Shown here: positions 1 through 11,065 of the stretch, piece after piece | Layout of the letters: each line of letters starts with the position of its first letter | How positions within the stretch are numbered: position 1 is the stretch's first letter | Assembly: GCF_947172395.1 (NCBI RefSeq) | Contig: NC_069105.1 | Span: 1,550,001 to 1,614,000 of the forward strand | Direction: 5' to 3' | DNA length: 64,000 nt | Source of the DNA: Bicyclus anynana | Taxonomy: Eukaryota; Arthropoda; Insecta; Lepidoptera; Nymphalidae | The notes under the pieces: generated by a model | The model's input: the letters and a program-made list of their open reading frames with translations, nothing else | What the model was told of the DNA's origin: nothing | Database searches by the model: none | Position numbers and translations under genes: made by a program

Positions 1-75
1 TTTTCCAAACGTCAAAAACGCTGTCGTCCATTTTGTGATGTTAGGATGTTACTGGAATAAACGGCAAACTATTCA

Positions 76-209
76 TCACACTAATATTAAAAAGGCGAAA
101 ATTTGTGTGTAAATGTGTGTTTGTTTGTCCCTCCTTTGCACTGCGGCTACTAAAGCGATTTGGCTGTAAAACTGAATTTCACGCGGACGAAGTCGTGGGC
201 GCCCGCTAG
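76..209 (+). mobile_element. HelB Helitron-like element, internally deleted
   Basis: The left part (CTAATATTAAAAAGGCGAAA) resembles a HelB start. The right end has the HelB hairpin region (GCGGACGAAGTCGTGGGC) followed by CTAG and T. Most of the usual middle is missing, so this is a short non-autonomous copy. The left boundary is approximate. Confidence 0.6.
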
Positions 210-892
210 TATGTTATAAATCTATGGGGACACGTTGTTTGTCTGTGAAGCCATAAATGAGGCACGGGAAGTAAACAGATGACGGGTGACTCGACCGCCT
301 GCGGTCGCCCGCATGTTCTTCCTGTGACGATATACTCGCTAAGCCTAACTTTACGCCCTAGGGTTTCCAACTTTAAATAAATTAATATTAAAATAACAAA
401 CTTTTAAACACAAAGAAAAAAGTATTGATACATTTTTTATAGATAATTTTATGATCTACAATTGTAGTCTGAGGTACTTTTATGATAAAACTTAAAATCG
501 CGAAATACCTTTTTTGACCTTTGACCTTGAATAATTATTTTTGCCATACACGGGAATGATAGGGAACTTTTAAACTTTAAAAAAAAAAAAACAAAAAAAA
601 AACATTATTTATTTGAACATTTTTACTGATTTTTAGCTTGTTGGGATTTTATGCACCTTCGAATGTCTAAATTGACTGGAAAAAAAAATACATACAGTAA
701 ATACATGCTGTAAAATGTAATAATCTATATGTCCCGAAACGAATGAGAAAAACTTCATTCAGAGTTTAAATCCGGGTTGGCGGCTCAGCGTGATTTATTC
801 ATTAATGAGCAATCAGATATAGGTAATTGTTAATATCCGTGACCGACGGCTTGACATGTTCTTCCTTGGTATAATACCACCATATAATTCAG
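210..892. other. No gene seen
   Basis: AT-rich sequence with A-rich runs around 577-602. A 7-bp inverted repeat with a 2-nt spacer (CGACCGC/GCGGTCG) lies near 292-307. I recognise no coding sequence or repeat family. Confidence 0.4.
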
Positions 893-1216
893 TTTTTTTT
901 TATTCTTTACAAGTTAGCCCTTGACTACAATCTGACCTAGTGGTAAGTGATGATGCAGTCTAAGATGGAAGCGGGCTAACTTGTTAGGAGGAGGATGAAA
1001 ATCCACACACCTTTCGGTTTCTACACGACATCGTACCGGAACGTAAAATCGCTTTACGGTACGTCTTTGCCGGTAGGGTGGTAACTAGCGACGGCCGAAG
1101 CCTCCCACCAGCCAGACTTGGATTAATTAAGAAAATCTCAATCGGTCCAGCCGGGGATCGAACTCAGGACCTCAGTTTTGTAAATCCACCGCGCATACCA
1201 CTGCGCCACGGAGGCC
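893..1216 (-). mobile_element. SINE-A, near full length
   Basis: On the minus strand it reads from a tRNA-like head (GGCCTCCGTGGCGCAGTGG, then a B-box-like GAGTTCGATCCCC) through the conserved body to an A-rich tail, seen on the plus strand as the T run at 893-901. The head lacks a matching 3' acceptor arm, so it is a SINE and not a tRNA gene. Confidence 0.85.
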
Positions 1217-1248
1217 TTCAATAGTACTCGTATATGTAGGTATATATT

Positions 1249-1548
1249 GCTGTGATAGCCCAGTGGATATGACCTTTACCCTCGATTAGGAGAGCGTAGG
1301 TTCGAATCCGCTCCGGGGCATGGACTTCCAACTTTTCAGTAATATGCATTTTGAGAAAATAAATATCACGTGTCATAAACGGCGAAAGAAAACCATCGTG
1401 AGGAAACCTGCATACCTGAGAATTTTCTTAATTTTCTACGTGTGTGAAGTCTGCCAGGCCAGTATGGTGGAGTATTAGCCTAACCCGTCTCATCCTGAGA
1501 GGGGACTCATGCTCAACAGTGAGTCGAATGTATGTTGTTAATGATGTC
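1249..1548 (+). mobile_element. SINE-B
   Basis: Starts GCTGTGATAGCCCAGTGGAT and has a B-box-like GGTTCGAATCC. It continues through the ATATCACGTGTC and GGAAACCTGCATACC body segments to a degraded tail (ATGTTGTTAATGATG). Confidence 0.85.
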
Positions 1549-1968
1549 ATAATAATTAACAACCCACATTCAGCTTACTATTATTACATAAATATAGTTT
1601 AATCTATTCCATACTAGTCTGCTATGACCTTGCACTTGAATCATTCCATAGACCAGTTATCTACATTATACTTTTTAATGATTGAGCCAACTCTGGGTCA
1701 AGCGACAGCTGTCAGCTAAATTGTGAGCATAGCGGGTTATCGCGGGTTAATTGACTCTTCCTGTCAGCACAGACATTTCTGCTCAGTTTATTTTATAGGA
1801 CAGGCGCTGTGAGGAGATGAGTGTGCATAATAGAAAGATCACATTCAGTTTTAAATCAGAAAGGCAGATGAAGTTAATGCAGTTACTCAACAAAAAGTAT
1901 CTCTGTAGTATGGCCTCAAATCATGCCAAGTTTCATTTGAATTCATTAAGTAGTTTCAGAGTGAGTTG
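1549..1968. other. No gene seen
   Basis: AT-rich, apparently unique sequence. Short ATG-initiated frames here (for example at 1817) show no domain and end in a T run belonging to the next SINE. Confidence 0.4.
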
Positions 1969-2108
1969 TTTTTTTTTTTTCAAAGAATATTTGCCATATT
2001 TTTTATAATATGACCAATATTCCCATTCCCCTCTAACTAGTCGGGAAAGTCTGTGCTAGAGTGTGTGCGATAATAAACCAACCGCTCTTACCGTTGAGCT
2101 ATTGAGGC
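1969..2108 (-). mobile_element. SINE-C
   Basis: The minus strand reads GCCTCAATAGCTCAACGGTAAGAGCGG, then a body with GGGGAATGGGAATATTGG and TATTTGCC, then an A-rich tail (T run at 1970-1980). Part of the head after the A box is missing. Confidence 0.75.
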
Positions 2109-2489
2109 TTTTTTAACTTTTTTGCGTTATTTTAATTCGCTATCAGTATTATTTAATCATAAGAAACCATTGGATATCCTTAATATAACAAGCAATAAAA
2201 TTGTTGTATAGTTTATCTTAAGTCCATATAAAAGGGAAAGGGATATAAAAAAATTAAGCAACATCCAGTACCTATCATAATCTGCATGCTTTACTATGTT
2301 CAAAACTGTGAACAGAATGTTGTCTTCATATTATGCACACTCAACCCCTCAGAGCGCCTGGTCTAATATATATGAATTGTATGATAACTGGCTAATGTAT
2401 GATACATACAATGGTCAACGCTAATGGTTTCGAAGAATTTTGCACATTGTCACTTTATGAAACAATATGTTTTCCTGGATTTATATAAT

Positions 2490-2612
2490 ATTCGACCCGG
2501 ATTCACCTCTGTAGTTCCTGTTTCCGTGAGAATATGGGGACAAAATATAGCCTAAGTTCATAACGGATAATGTAGGATTCTAATTTAGAAAGTGTTTTTC
2601 AAATCGGTCTAA
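2490..2612 (-). mobile_element. HelA fragment, degraded
   Basis: Contains the HelA segments GTAGTTCCTGTTTCCGTGAG, AATATAGCCTA and TTTTTCAAATCGG in minus orientation, without clean ends. Confidence 0.5.
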
Positions 2613-2687
2613 TTTAAATCCAATGAAAAGCTGTTAATTTATTTACAACTTTATAGGGTGTCCAGGGGTAAAATATATTTTTTTAAT

Positions 2688-2892
2688 TAGCTGACAACAT
2701 TAATTATGATTTTTTATCATGGCAACATGCTTGTAACTCACACCCTGACAGATTGTCAGTGATCTTCGCGCAGTAGTGTTCGTATAAGGCGATTATAAAG
2801 CAATTTAAGGTTTTTTTTGTTTAATGCTTCTCTGTCTACGATGAATGTTTGCTATTGAATGTTTCTTTTTTAACTTATGTCTTATTGACATT
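2688..2892 (+). repeat. Rep-J dispersed repeat, copy 1
   Basis: About 205 bp that recurs in the same orientation at 34548-34744. Shared landmarks include CAGATTGTCAGTGATCTTCG, AATGCTTCTCTGTCTACGAT and TCTTATTGACATT. No ORF or terminal structure was found and its class is unknown. Confidence 0.7.
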
Positions 2893-2896
2893 AGAT

Positions 2897-3055
2897 TTTT
2901 TTTATTGAATAACAAGCTAGCCCGCACTGCGATCTCACCTGATATGAAGTGACGATGGGGTCACTTAGATAGAATACCACCACCAAGATAGAAGCTGCCT
3001 AACTTGGAAGAGGTGGTTTATTCAACCTCTGACGGTTTCTACGCGGCATCATATT
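2897..3055 (-). mobile_element. Diverged SINE-A 3' part
   Basis: Follows the SINE-A order in minus orientation (T run, CAAGCTAGCCC, ATCTCACCTGAT, GATAGAAGC, CGGTTTCTACGCGGCATC) with many substitutions. Probably an old copy. Confidence 0.55.
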
Positions 3056-3139
3056 TTTTTTTATCATACAACAACGCAACGCAACGCTAAATCACTAAGT
3101 ACTAGGTATTACAGTAGGTATCGCTAAGAACGGATTTTG

Positions 3140-3195
3140 CAATAGGGCCGGATTAAGGAGGTCAAAGGGCGGACGAAGTCACAGGCTTCTGCTAG
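3140..3195 (+). mobile_element. Helitron-like 3' end, variant family
   Basis: TAGGGCCGGATTAAG followed by GGGCGGACGAAGTCACAGG and a terminal CTAG. The same order recurs at 37210-37276 with CGGCCGCTAG, so this looks like a third Helitron-like 3' end related to HelB. Confidence 0.5.
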
Positions 3196-3619
3196 TTTAG
3201 TATAGCGTGAACAGACCACAGGACCATCAAAGTGATCTATATGGCGTTGACAAGGGCCAAGGACCCACTTAGCCGATAAGAGGCGACCGCGCTGTGACCT
3301 CGCCGACCTTATCATACTCCTGCCCTACTTTACTGCTGTTGTGCATTGGTAATGGTTGTGCTTTAGAGCAGTGGTGTGCACAAGGTGTTTAGTAAGGGTA
3401 GGTACTATACAGGGTGTTGCGTTCAACGGTCGTATTGGTCTGCCGACCCATCGGATTATGAGAGTGAGGCAAAAGACCTGTGCTTGCACACACTATAATT
3501 ATATATTTCTTATCTGTATGTATATATATTCTAATATTATAAATATATTTTATATTTTTTTATGTATATGTAGGCATGCTATATTAATTATTGTATGTTT
3601 AACATGGAAGATTTTTTGC

Positions 3620-3740
3620 TATGAGCTAATGCTGAGCTGTAAACCCTTTCTGCATGGTGTCACAGACAGACTAATATCTAAGATAGGATGTACTGTTTGT
3701 GACACTAAAATGAATAAACTTATTTTCTTTCTCTCTTAAT
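3620..3740 (+). repeat. Rep-E, copy 1 (LINE-like 3' end)
   Basis: Contains GCTAATGCTGAGCTGTAAAC, AAGATAGGATGTACTGTTTG, GTGACACTAAAA, an AATAAAC signal and a pyrimidine tail (CTTTCTCTC). It recurs at 47043-47240 and 51240-51450. The AATAAA-like signal next to a simple-repeat tail suggests the 3' end of a retroposon. Confidence 0.6.
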
Positions 3741-3846
3741 ATCTCCTGCTTACATGGCTAATATCACCATGAGATTGGCTGAAAAAAAAACAAGTCAGTC
3801 GGAAGCATATTACTATTAATATCGTATGTTGATTATGATTATTACT

Positions 3847-3902
3847 TAAGGTACTTGAGAGGTCAAAGTTTATTTTCAATCTTTGACCTCTCAAGTACCT
3901 TA
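3847..3902. other. Perfect 22-bp-stem hairpin
   Basis: The arm 3847-3868 (starting TAAGGTACTTGAGAGG) is followed by a 12-nt loop and its exact reverse complement at 3881-3902. No surrounding repeat family was recognised. Confidence 0.9.
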
Positions 3903-4247
3903 CCCGTCATAACAAAACCTAAAAATAGCCCCTCAAATCATGTTACATACGTTCGGGACCTCAATATAAAATCATCAACGTCGCTCTTAATAACGTTGCA
4001 ACTCGGCACAATTTCATTACACGGGGTTCAATGAACTCAGCTACTCAGGCGGTCAGGCCAAGTAATAAAAGGTATTTGACCTTCTCTTGGTAATTTTCCT
4101 TCATTAGCCTATTAACTTAAGTAGTCCGAAATATAACATTTATGACGTAGCGATCGACTAGGAAGAAAATGTTGTTTTCGAACGATTTTTTTTCCTCACG
4201 AAAATACTTGAAATATGTGGTGAATTTTTACACAGCCTATTTTGAAT

Positions 4248-4512
4248 AGCAAGCTCAGCAAGTCGCAAAGCTGAAGTGGCAATTGGCAGGCCACGTAGTT
4301 CGAAGATCGATGATCGATGGACGTAGGGGTCCCAAGGTGCTGGAATGGCGATCCCGCACCGGAAAGCGCAGTGTTGGTCGTCCCCCCACTAGGTGGACCG
4401 AGGATATTTAAGCGGGTTGCAGGGAGCCGTTGGATGCTGGCGGCTCGAGACCGTTGTGCTTGGAGGTCCATGCAAGAGATCTATGTCCAGCAGTGGACGT
4501 CTATCGGCTGAT
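4248..4512 (+). pseudogene. RTE LINE 3' coding end, broken
   Basis: Encodes, with frameshifts, the carboxy end of an RTE-clade reverse-transcriptase protein: a basic GHIVRR-like segment, then GPKVLEWR, a GRPPTRW/DI block, DRxxWxSM and a terminal W-T-S-I-G before the stop. Related 3' ends occur throughout the window. The duplication GATCGATGATCGATGG at 4304-4319 disturbs the frame. Confidence 0.8.
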
Positions 4513-4636
4513 AAGGTAAGGGGCAATAAAGTAGCCCGCTCCAATCAGAGAGTTGGATTTGCAGCGTTGACTCACCAAGTTGCTATCATAATTGTTTTGA
4601 TAACAGGAGTTGAAAGGTTGGTCCACCAACTAACTA

Positions 4637-5605
4637 GAAACGAGAGCTTAACGTCCTGATTCTGATCTACCAATAAATAGTGACTGTTAGCAAGGTCTTA
4701 ACTTCCTGATTCTGGTCTACCAATAAATAGTGACTGGAAGCGAGGGCTTCACTTTCCGATTCTGGTCTACCAATAAATAGTGACTGGAAACGAGGGCTTA
4801 ACTTCCTGATTCTGGTCTACCAATTAATAGTGACTGGAAACGAGAGCTTAACTTCCCGATTCTAGTATACCAATAAATAGTGACTGGAATGAGGGTTTAA
4901 CTTCCCGATTATGGTCTACCAATAAATGGTGACTGGAAACGATGGCTTAACTTCCTGATTCTGGTCTACCAATAAATAGTGACTGGAAGCGAGGGCTTAA
5001 CTTCCCGATTCTGGTCTACCAATAAATAGTGACTGGAAACGAGGGCTTACCGTCCCGATTCTGGTCTACCAATAAATAGTGACTGGAACGAGGGCTTAAC
5101 TTCCTGATTCTGGTCTACCAATAAATAGTGACTGGAAAAGAGAGCTTAACTTCCCGATTCTGGTCTACCAATAAATAGTGACTGGAATGAGGGCTTAACT
5201 TCCCGATTATGGTCTACCAATAAATAGTGACTGGAATGAGGGTTTAACTTCCCGATTCTGGTCTACCAATAAATAGTGACTGGAAACGAGGACTTAACGT
5301 CCCGATTCTGGTCTACCAATAAATAGTGACTAGAATGAGAGCTTAACTTCCCGATTCTGGTCTACCAATAAATAGTGACTGGAATGAGGGCTTAACTTCC
5401 CGATTCTGGTCTACCAATAAATAGTGACTGGAAGCGAGGCCTTAACTTCCCGATTCTTGTCTACCTATAAATAGTGACTGGAAAGAAGGGCCTAACTTTC
5501 TGATTCTGGTCTACCAATAAATAGTGACTGGAAGCAAGGGCTTAACTTCCCGATTCTGGTCTACCAATAAATAGTGACTGGAAAGAAGGGCCTAACTTCC
5601 CGATT
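4637..5605 (+). repeat. Minisatellite, 49-50 bp unit, about 19.5 copies
   Basis: The unit begins GAAACGAGGGCTTAACTTCC and ends CAATAAATAGTGACTG. I counted nineteen GTGACT junctions. Most copies are 50 bp. Copies beginning GAATGAGGG or GAACGAGGG are 49 bp. Copies differ by a few substitutions (TCCC/TCCT, GAAGCG/GAAACG). The final copy is cut at CCCGATT. Confidence 0.97.
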
Positions 5606-6094
5606 AAACATTACATTAAACATTTTTCAGGTGAAAAACCTGAAACATTCAACTGTCTATGCCAAGTAAGTAAACTTGTACTGCTAAAGGAATTGACTGT
5701 CAAAGTCTACAATAGCCGCAGACAAAAGCCAGTATCAACTATTTCTTTCCCGCAAAATCTATCGACTATGAAAACTTTAATTAACAAAACAGCATCAAAA
5801 TATCAGCGATAATAAACAATTTTTCCACAGCGCAATTTATGAGTTGAAACAATAAAAAACAAAGGAGTACAAAAGAGGCTATATTGATTGCAAAACGGCT
5901 CTAAAGTTTATTGCCAACATGGAAGACCTCATAATTAAAACACTTATCTGAAAAGCTTCGCTGTTCGCATTCTTTTGTGGAGTTGAGTAAGGAATTTTCA
6001 ATTTATTTATTCAATAGGGAAGTGGGGAAAATGCCTTTAAGATTATAAAGACGTATACTTAGCAGAGGTGTGTGCTTCCAGAGATATTAATAGT
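5606..6094. other. No gene seen
   Basis: AT-rich, apparently unique. No long frame and no recognised repeat. Confidence 0.4.
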
Positions 6095-6300
6095 AGCTGA
6101 CGCCGCGCGGTTTCACCCGCGTGGTTCCCGTTCCCGTAGGAATACGGAGATAATATATAGCCTATAGCCTTTGTCGATAAATGGGCTATCTAACACTGAA
6201 AGAATTTTTGAAATCGGACCAGTAGTTCCTGAGATTAGCGCGTTCAATCAATCAAACAAACAAACAAACAAACTCTTCAGCTTTATAATATTAGTATAGA
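6095..6300 (-). mobile_element. HelA element, complete length
   Basis: In plus view it runs from AGCTGACGCCGCGCGG (3' end) to TTATAATATTAGTATAGA (reverse complement of the 5' TC start). The terminal CTAG has drifted. It includes the (CAAA)n-type stretch typical of the family. Confidence 0.85.
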
Positions 6301-6312
6301 TTATATTAATGG

Positions 6313-6486
6313 CTAATTGACATCCCGCAGTTTTACCCGCGTAGTTCCCGTTCCCGGAAGAATACGGGGATAAAATATAGCCTATGACATTATCAAATAA
6401 CGTGGCTTTCTAGTGATAAAAGCTTTTTTCAAAATCGGTTCAGTAGATTCAGAGATTACCCCACGTCTTTATAATATTAGTATAGA
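6313..6486 (-). mobile_element. HelA element, second copy in tandem
   Basis: Same orientation and order as the preceding copy, ending ATAATATTAGTATAGA followed by T. It is shorter and more diverged, and its 3' end has decayed. Confidence 0.75.
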
Positions 6487-6549
6487 TCAGCGGATGCTCA
6501 CGATTTTGTCAGCGAAAAATTCAGTTTTTCAGCCGTCCGAAAGATTAGT

Positions 6550-6789
6550 GGACAAATGGGCAACAGGTAGATTTACATGACGGAGTCTTGGGTTCGACCC
6601 CCGGCTGGGCCGATTGAGGTTCTCTTAATTGGTCTTGGTCTGGCTAGTACCGCCATACCGCCAAGCGATTTAACGTTCTGGTACGATGTCGTGTAGAAAA
6701 CGTGCTCGCTTCCATCTTAGATTGCATCATCACTTACCATCAGATGAGATTGTAGTCAAGGATTAACTAGTAAAGAATAAAAAAAATCT
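6550..6789 (+). mobile_element. SINE-A, head partly decayed
   Basis: GGGTTCGACCCCCGGCTGGG marks the B box, followed by TTCTTAATTGGTC, a shortened TAGTACCGCC segment, the body and an AAAGAATAAAAAAAA tail. The segment around AAGACGTACC is deleted. Confidence 0.75.
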
Positions 6790-7319
6790 TAATAAATAAT
6801 AAGATTTTGTCTTTGTTGTTTACTTAGCACACATAACAAATATAATAAGTTACAGTTAAAGCAAAAGTTACATCATTAATTGCGTATTCAGGTTAAGGAG
6901 AGTTACCACGGCGGTTACCAAAGTATTTGGTTTCCTTTTCGACACAGGCCGCCGGTGAGGCGCCACTTTTACTTTCTATTCTATTACCTATAAGAACTGC
7001 CGTGCTTTGTAAGACTCAGGTTTGAATCCCGACTTGAGACAATTTAGTAATTTAGTATCTAGATCTCTTATTTTTAATTTTAACCAATGAGATTAAATAA
7101 AAGAAAATAATCTTTGAATACTATCTAGCCGCAATTTATCTAGGCAACCTATGTGTCAATGTGAATATTTTCTATCATTTACTTCTTATCCCAATTAAAT
7201 AACAGATGAGGTTATATATTTCTTATGCCGGATCTCATACTATAACTGTATTATACCTATATTATCTTTGACTAGACAACAATTAAAGAAGTTACCTAAT
7301 ATAGGAGTACTCGTAATAG
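6790..7319. other. No gene seen
   Basis: AT-rich. 7010-7045 (GACTCAGGTTTGAATCCCGA) resembles a tRNA B-box and may be a decayed SINE head, but nothing around it supports a specific family. Confidence 0.35.
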
Positions 7320-7480
7320 TGACGTCACAGATGTTCTATATTCCTCACTTATGTCACCGTATGCACGACGCGTGGCGCACACGACGAAAGTGAACTCCGA
7401 CACGTCACACCGCGCACGTGTGCAATGTACATGACTTGATACACACGGTCGGTACGAGCTGCGAGCAACGTGAGTTTTTT
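7320..7480 (+). promoter_or_regulatory. CpG-rich island, possible promoter or exon
   Basis: Locally GC- and CpG-rich in an AT-rich setting. It holds TGACGTCA (CRE-type site, 7320-7327), CACGTG (E-box, 7415-7420) and a donor-like ACGTGAGT near 7468-7475. No downstream reading frame was identified. Promoter or first-exon status is an inference. Confidence 0.25.
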
Positions 7481-8205
7481 TTTGGAGAGATAGGCTCGCG
7501 TTTGACTACAATTACGCCTGATGGAAAGCAGTAATACGACTTAGAATTAGAGCTTGAAAAATATAAATTTTTTTCTCCTAATTTATTATTTAGAGTGAAA
7601 TCTATGATTCAGAGTGAAATCTATATACTTGTATTTCGTCCAAGTATAAAACGTAACTTTTCATATTGAAGTTTATTGGAGTTTACTCCTAAAGATATGG
7701 GTAGTAAAATTCGATGAACGAATGACAGCGTTGCGTTTTTGTGCGCAACTTATTTTGCGCACCTTTCACCGGGTACTGTAACTTTTTAGGTGTGGGTATT
7801 GAGACGTACATAGTGTATGCTGCGGGAAAACATACACCTATTTAGACAGTCGATCTGAAAGAGTAAACTCCATTCGTGTGTCGAAGCTGACACACACTTT
7901 TTTTTCCATTTTTCTACCCGACGTATTATTGAGAAATCATATCGAAAAACAGTATCAAAAATTTAGGAGTCTCTAGCGATAGGTAACGAAACTGAAGTGT
8001 CTTGCTAGTGGGGACATTAATTCTTGCGATATCACGTAGAAAATATTTAAAATATTTTATCAATTGAGAGTCTTAACCTCGAAATCTCTAAGTTCACGGT
8101 CCTAGCTTCATAGATGCTTATTATGGTAACAAAATGAGCTGACGAATTTTGAGCTTCTAAAAAAGCGAAGGTCTGACTACTACAATCGCGTAATCTCCTT
8201 TAAAA
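7481..8205. other. No gene seen; one 8-bp hairpin
   Basis: Apparently unique AT-rich sequence. GTGCGCAA (7741-7748) and TTGCGCAC (7755-7762) form a perfect inverted repeat with a 6-nt loop. Confidence 0.4.
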
Positions 8206-8405
8206 TCTATACTAATATTATAAAGATGAAGAGTTTGTTTGTTTGTTTGATTGAACGCGCTAATCTCAGAAACTACTGGTCCGATTTGAAAAATTCTTTC
8301 TGCGTTAAATAGTCCATTTATCGAGGAAGGCTATAGGCTAAATATTACCCCCGTATTCCTACGGGAAAGGGAACCACGCAGGGGAAACCGCGCAGAATCA
8401 GCTAG
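8206..8405 (+). mobile_element. HelA element, complete (200 bp)
   Basis: Starts with TC (TCTATACTAATATTATAAAG) after A. It ends with a GC-rich stretch, then CAGCTAG, followed by T. A-element-T flanks, a TC start, a CTRR end and a 3' hairpin fit a non-autonomous Helitron. There is no coding capacity. Confidence 0.88.
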
Positions 8406-8889
8406 TATTACATAAAGTATGAGCTATTTATCCTGAGTATTCTACTGCATTTTCTAATTTACTATGTGTATACCATTAGGAGATTATGCAAGAGATGTTC
8501 ACATAAACTAGCATAATTAAATGTCACTCCTCGTACGCAGGTAACGTTCATTCATTTCTAATTAATTGCAGATTGAGTGCATTCATACGTCAGTCATTTA
8601 TCATTTTAAATTTAGCATTTACGTATGAGTTTATCATTACGCTGTCTATCAGAACTATAAATAATCTCGTGTATTTAGCATTTGCATGCGCCATTCATCA
8701 TTATTCTGTCAATGCTGGTATGAATAGAATTGTCAATAAAGTTGTTCAGTGTTTGCTGTAGAGAGAATGATTTATAAGATTGTTATATTTTTGAGGAATG
8801 GAATGATGGTAAAGAATTTTATGCTTGTTTGTTTAAATGTTACTTAACTTATTAGAATTATTAATATTTTAGGATTACCTACTAATTGA
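8406..8889. other. No gene seen
   Basis: AT-rich. The short frame around 8573-8761 has no recognisable domain. Confidence 0.35.
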
Positions 8890-9208
8890 GCCGTGATAGC
8901 CTAGTGGATATGACCTCTGCCTTCGATTCTGGAGGGTGTAGGTTCGAATCCGGTCCGGGGCATGCACCTCCAACTTTCCAGTGTGCATTTTAAGAAATTA
9001 AATATCACGTGTCTCAATCGGTAAAGGAAAACATTCATCAAACATCGTGAGGAAACCTGCATACCAGAAAATTATCTTAATTCTCTGCGTGTGTGAAGTC
9101 TGCTAATCCGCATTGGGCCGGCGTGGTGGACTATTGGCCTAACCTCTCTCATTCTGAGAGGAGACTCGAGCTCAGCAGTGAGCCGAATATGGGTTGATGA
9201 CGACGATG
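8890..9208 (+). mobile_element. SINE-B, full length
   Basis: Complete order from GCCGTGATAGCCTAGTGGAT through GGTTCGAATCCGGTCCGGGG to ATGGGTTGATGACGACGATG. It has a small insertion (CATTCATCA) near 9020. Confidence 0.88.
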
Positions 9209-9586
9209 TAATTATATTACAGATTCTAGTAGTATATTAGGCAGACATTAGTAGACATAGTTGTTTAATTCATATTTTTAAATGATAATTTTTTTTATTT
9301 ATGATTTTGTATGAACACTTCTTCCATTTAAATTATTGTTGGTTCACTGTGAGGTTTGAGATACATATACTTGGCAATTCAAGCTTCAATGGCTCCACGA
9401 ATGAGGACTAGACTTACAAAAAGCGTGCACAAAGTTCTTAACTACAAATTTAAGTTCGTAATGGGTCAGGGTAATCAAACCATTTTCAAATTTATAAAGA
9501 TCACGCCACTTATTCGAATCTATGCCCGTCGTAAACAATCCTAACACAATACAGTATTTATGCCTGATTGTAGGTTAAAGAAGACC
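9209..9586. other. No gene seen
   Basis: AT-rich. The 62-codon frame at 9356-9544 matches nothing I recognise. Confidence 0.35.
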
Positions 9587-9772
9587 CATATTTAGCTCAC
9601 TGCTGAGCACGAGTCTCCTCACAGAATGAGAAGGGTAAAGATACTCTATCTACTACGCTGGTCCAATACGGATCGGCAGACTTCACACATGTAGAGAATT
9701 AGGAAAATTCTCAGGTATGCTGGTTAACTCACGATGATTTCCTTCACCGTATGAGACACGCGAATTTAATTT
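9587..9772 (-). mobile_element. SINE-B 3' part
   Basis: Minus-strand SINE-B from the ACACGTGA-like segment to the CCCATATTTAGCTCACTG tail complement. The tRNA-like head is missing. Confidence 0.8.
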
Positions 9773-10548
9773 CATATAAGAAGATATAAATTGGTCTTAT
9801 TTAAAAACATATCATAAATATAATTTTATATATATATTTATTTTCTACGGAACCCAAAGCTGTACAAACAATCGAACTGTGTGTAACGAACCAGGCCGGT
9901 TGTTACACAAGCGACGCATTCGCGGACCGGTCCTGAAATGGAACGTGCTAGCCGTCATGTATGTGGAACTAAAATAGGGCTGCCACAACTTTTTTAGACG
10001 ATAAAAAATAAAATAAATAAAATAAGCCTTTATTGCTGTTTTTATCATTACATACAAGTAGTTACTTGCTAACAATGTTAATAAAATGTAGGGTTAACAA
10101 CTAGCTAAAATAGTAATTTTCTATCTGATTGATCTCCCTTTCAAACAGCTTGTCTTGAACAGACAAAGGCCTCCTCTAATATTTGCAGGATGCACCATGC
10201 GAGTGATGTGTCCATCGTGTGGCAGAGAAAGATCTAAGTATATTCCGGTACCTGTGGCATGAGTGTATGTTTGAAGGGTAACCATTATTATTTGTGTCGA
10301 TCTCTTTCTTTCTAACACCAAACTACAGATAGAGACAGATACAGGAATTCAAAATTCACACTGTCAAATTATTATAAACAGCGTTACGAAATAGCGCTAA
10401 CAACAAGGAAACGTCAATATGTTATATTTAATCCGTTAAGTAAAGCACGGATATACAGACAATTTTTAGGGTTCCGAATGTCCGAGAACAATTACTGGAC
10501 ACTTATTTTCATACTATTCTGATTTGACAAAAAATAATTTAAGTAAGC
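9773..10548. other. No gene seen
   Basis: AT-rich. GAACCAGGCCGGTTGTTACA (9888-9907) is a short GC-richer patch. The small minus-strand frames here carry no domain. Confidence 0.35.
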
Positions 10549-10692
10549 CTCAATAACTCAGTGGTAACCGGACCGGATTCATCACCGAGAGGTGGTTGTT
10601 CGATTTTCGCCCGTTGATTTTCAAATATTTTCCGACTAATTGGAGGGAAACGGGAATATTGATCATATTTACAAAATATGGCAAATTAAAAA
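10549..10692 (+). mobile_element. SINE-C
   Basis: GCCTCAATAACTCAGTGG head, ATCACCGAGAGGTGGTTGTT, then GACTAATTGGAGGGAAACGG and TATGGCAAAT. The segment naming the GTCTATTGTCG region is deleted. Confidence 0.75.
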
Positions 10693-10756
10693 AAAAATTA
10701 ACTAAGTGTGGCAATATTTTCCCTTATCTCTGTCTCAAAGAGCTTTTTGAGTTACA

Positions 10757-11065
10757 ATTAATAGCCCAGTGGATATGACATCTGCCTCCGATTCCGGAGG
10801 GTGTGGGTTCGAATCTGGTCCCGGGCATGCACCTCCAACTTTTCAGTTGTGTGCTTTTTAAGAAATTAAATATCACGTGTCTCAAACGGTGAAGGAAAAC
10901 ATCGTGAGGAAACCTGCATACCAGAGAACTTTCTTAATTCTCTGCGTGTGTGAAGTCTGCCAATCCGCATTGGGCCAGCGCGGTGGACTAAGGTCTAATT
11001 CCTCGAACCCCCCCTAAAGACTCGAGCTCAGCAGTGAGCCGAATATGGGTTGATAACGATGATTT
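10757..11065 (+). mobile_element. SINE-B, 5' truncated by a few bases
   Basis: Begins ATAGCCCAGTGGATATGACA, with the GCCGTG start missing, and runs to ATATGGGTTGATAACGATGA. The ACTATTGGCC segment is altered (GACTAAGGTCTAATTCCTCG). Confidence 0.85.

Noticed and set aside
4637..5605. CRISPR array
   Set aside because: Units are contiguous near-identical 49-50 bp copies without variable spacers, in a eukaryotic context.
8890..8965. tRNA genes at SINE heads
   Set aside because: A and B boxes are present, but the acceptor arm has no complementary 3' partner, and the same heads are always followed by SINE bodies.
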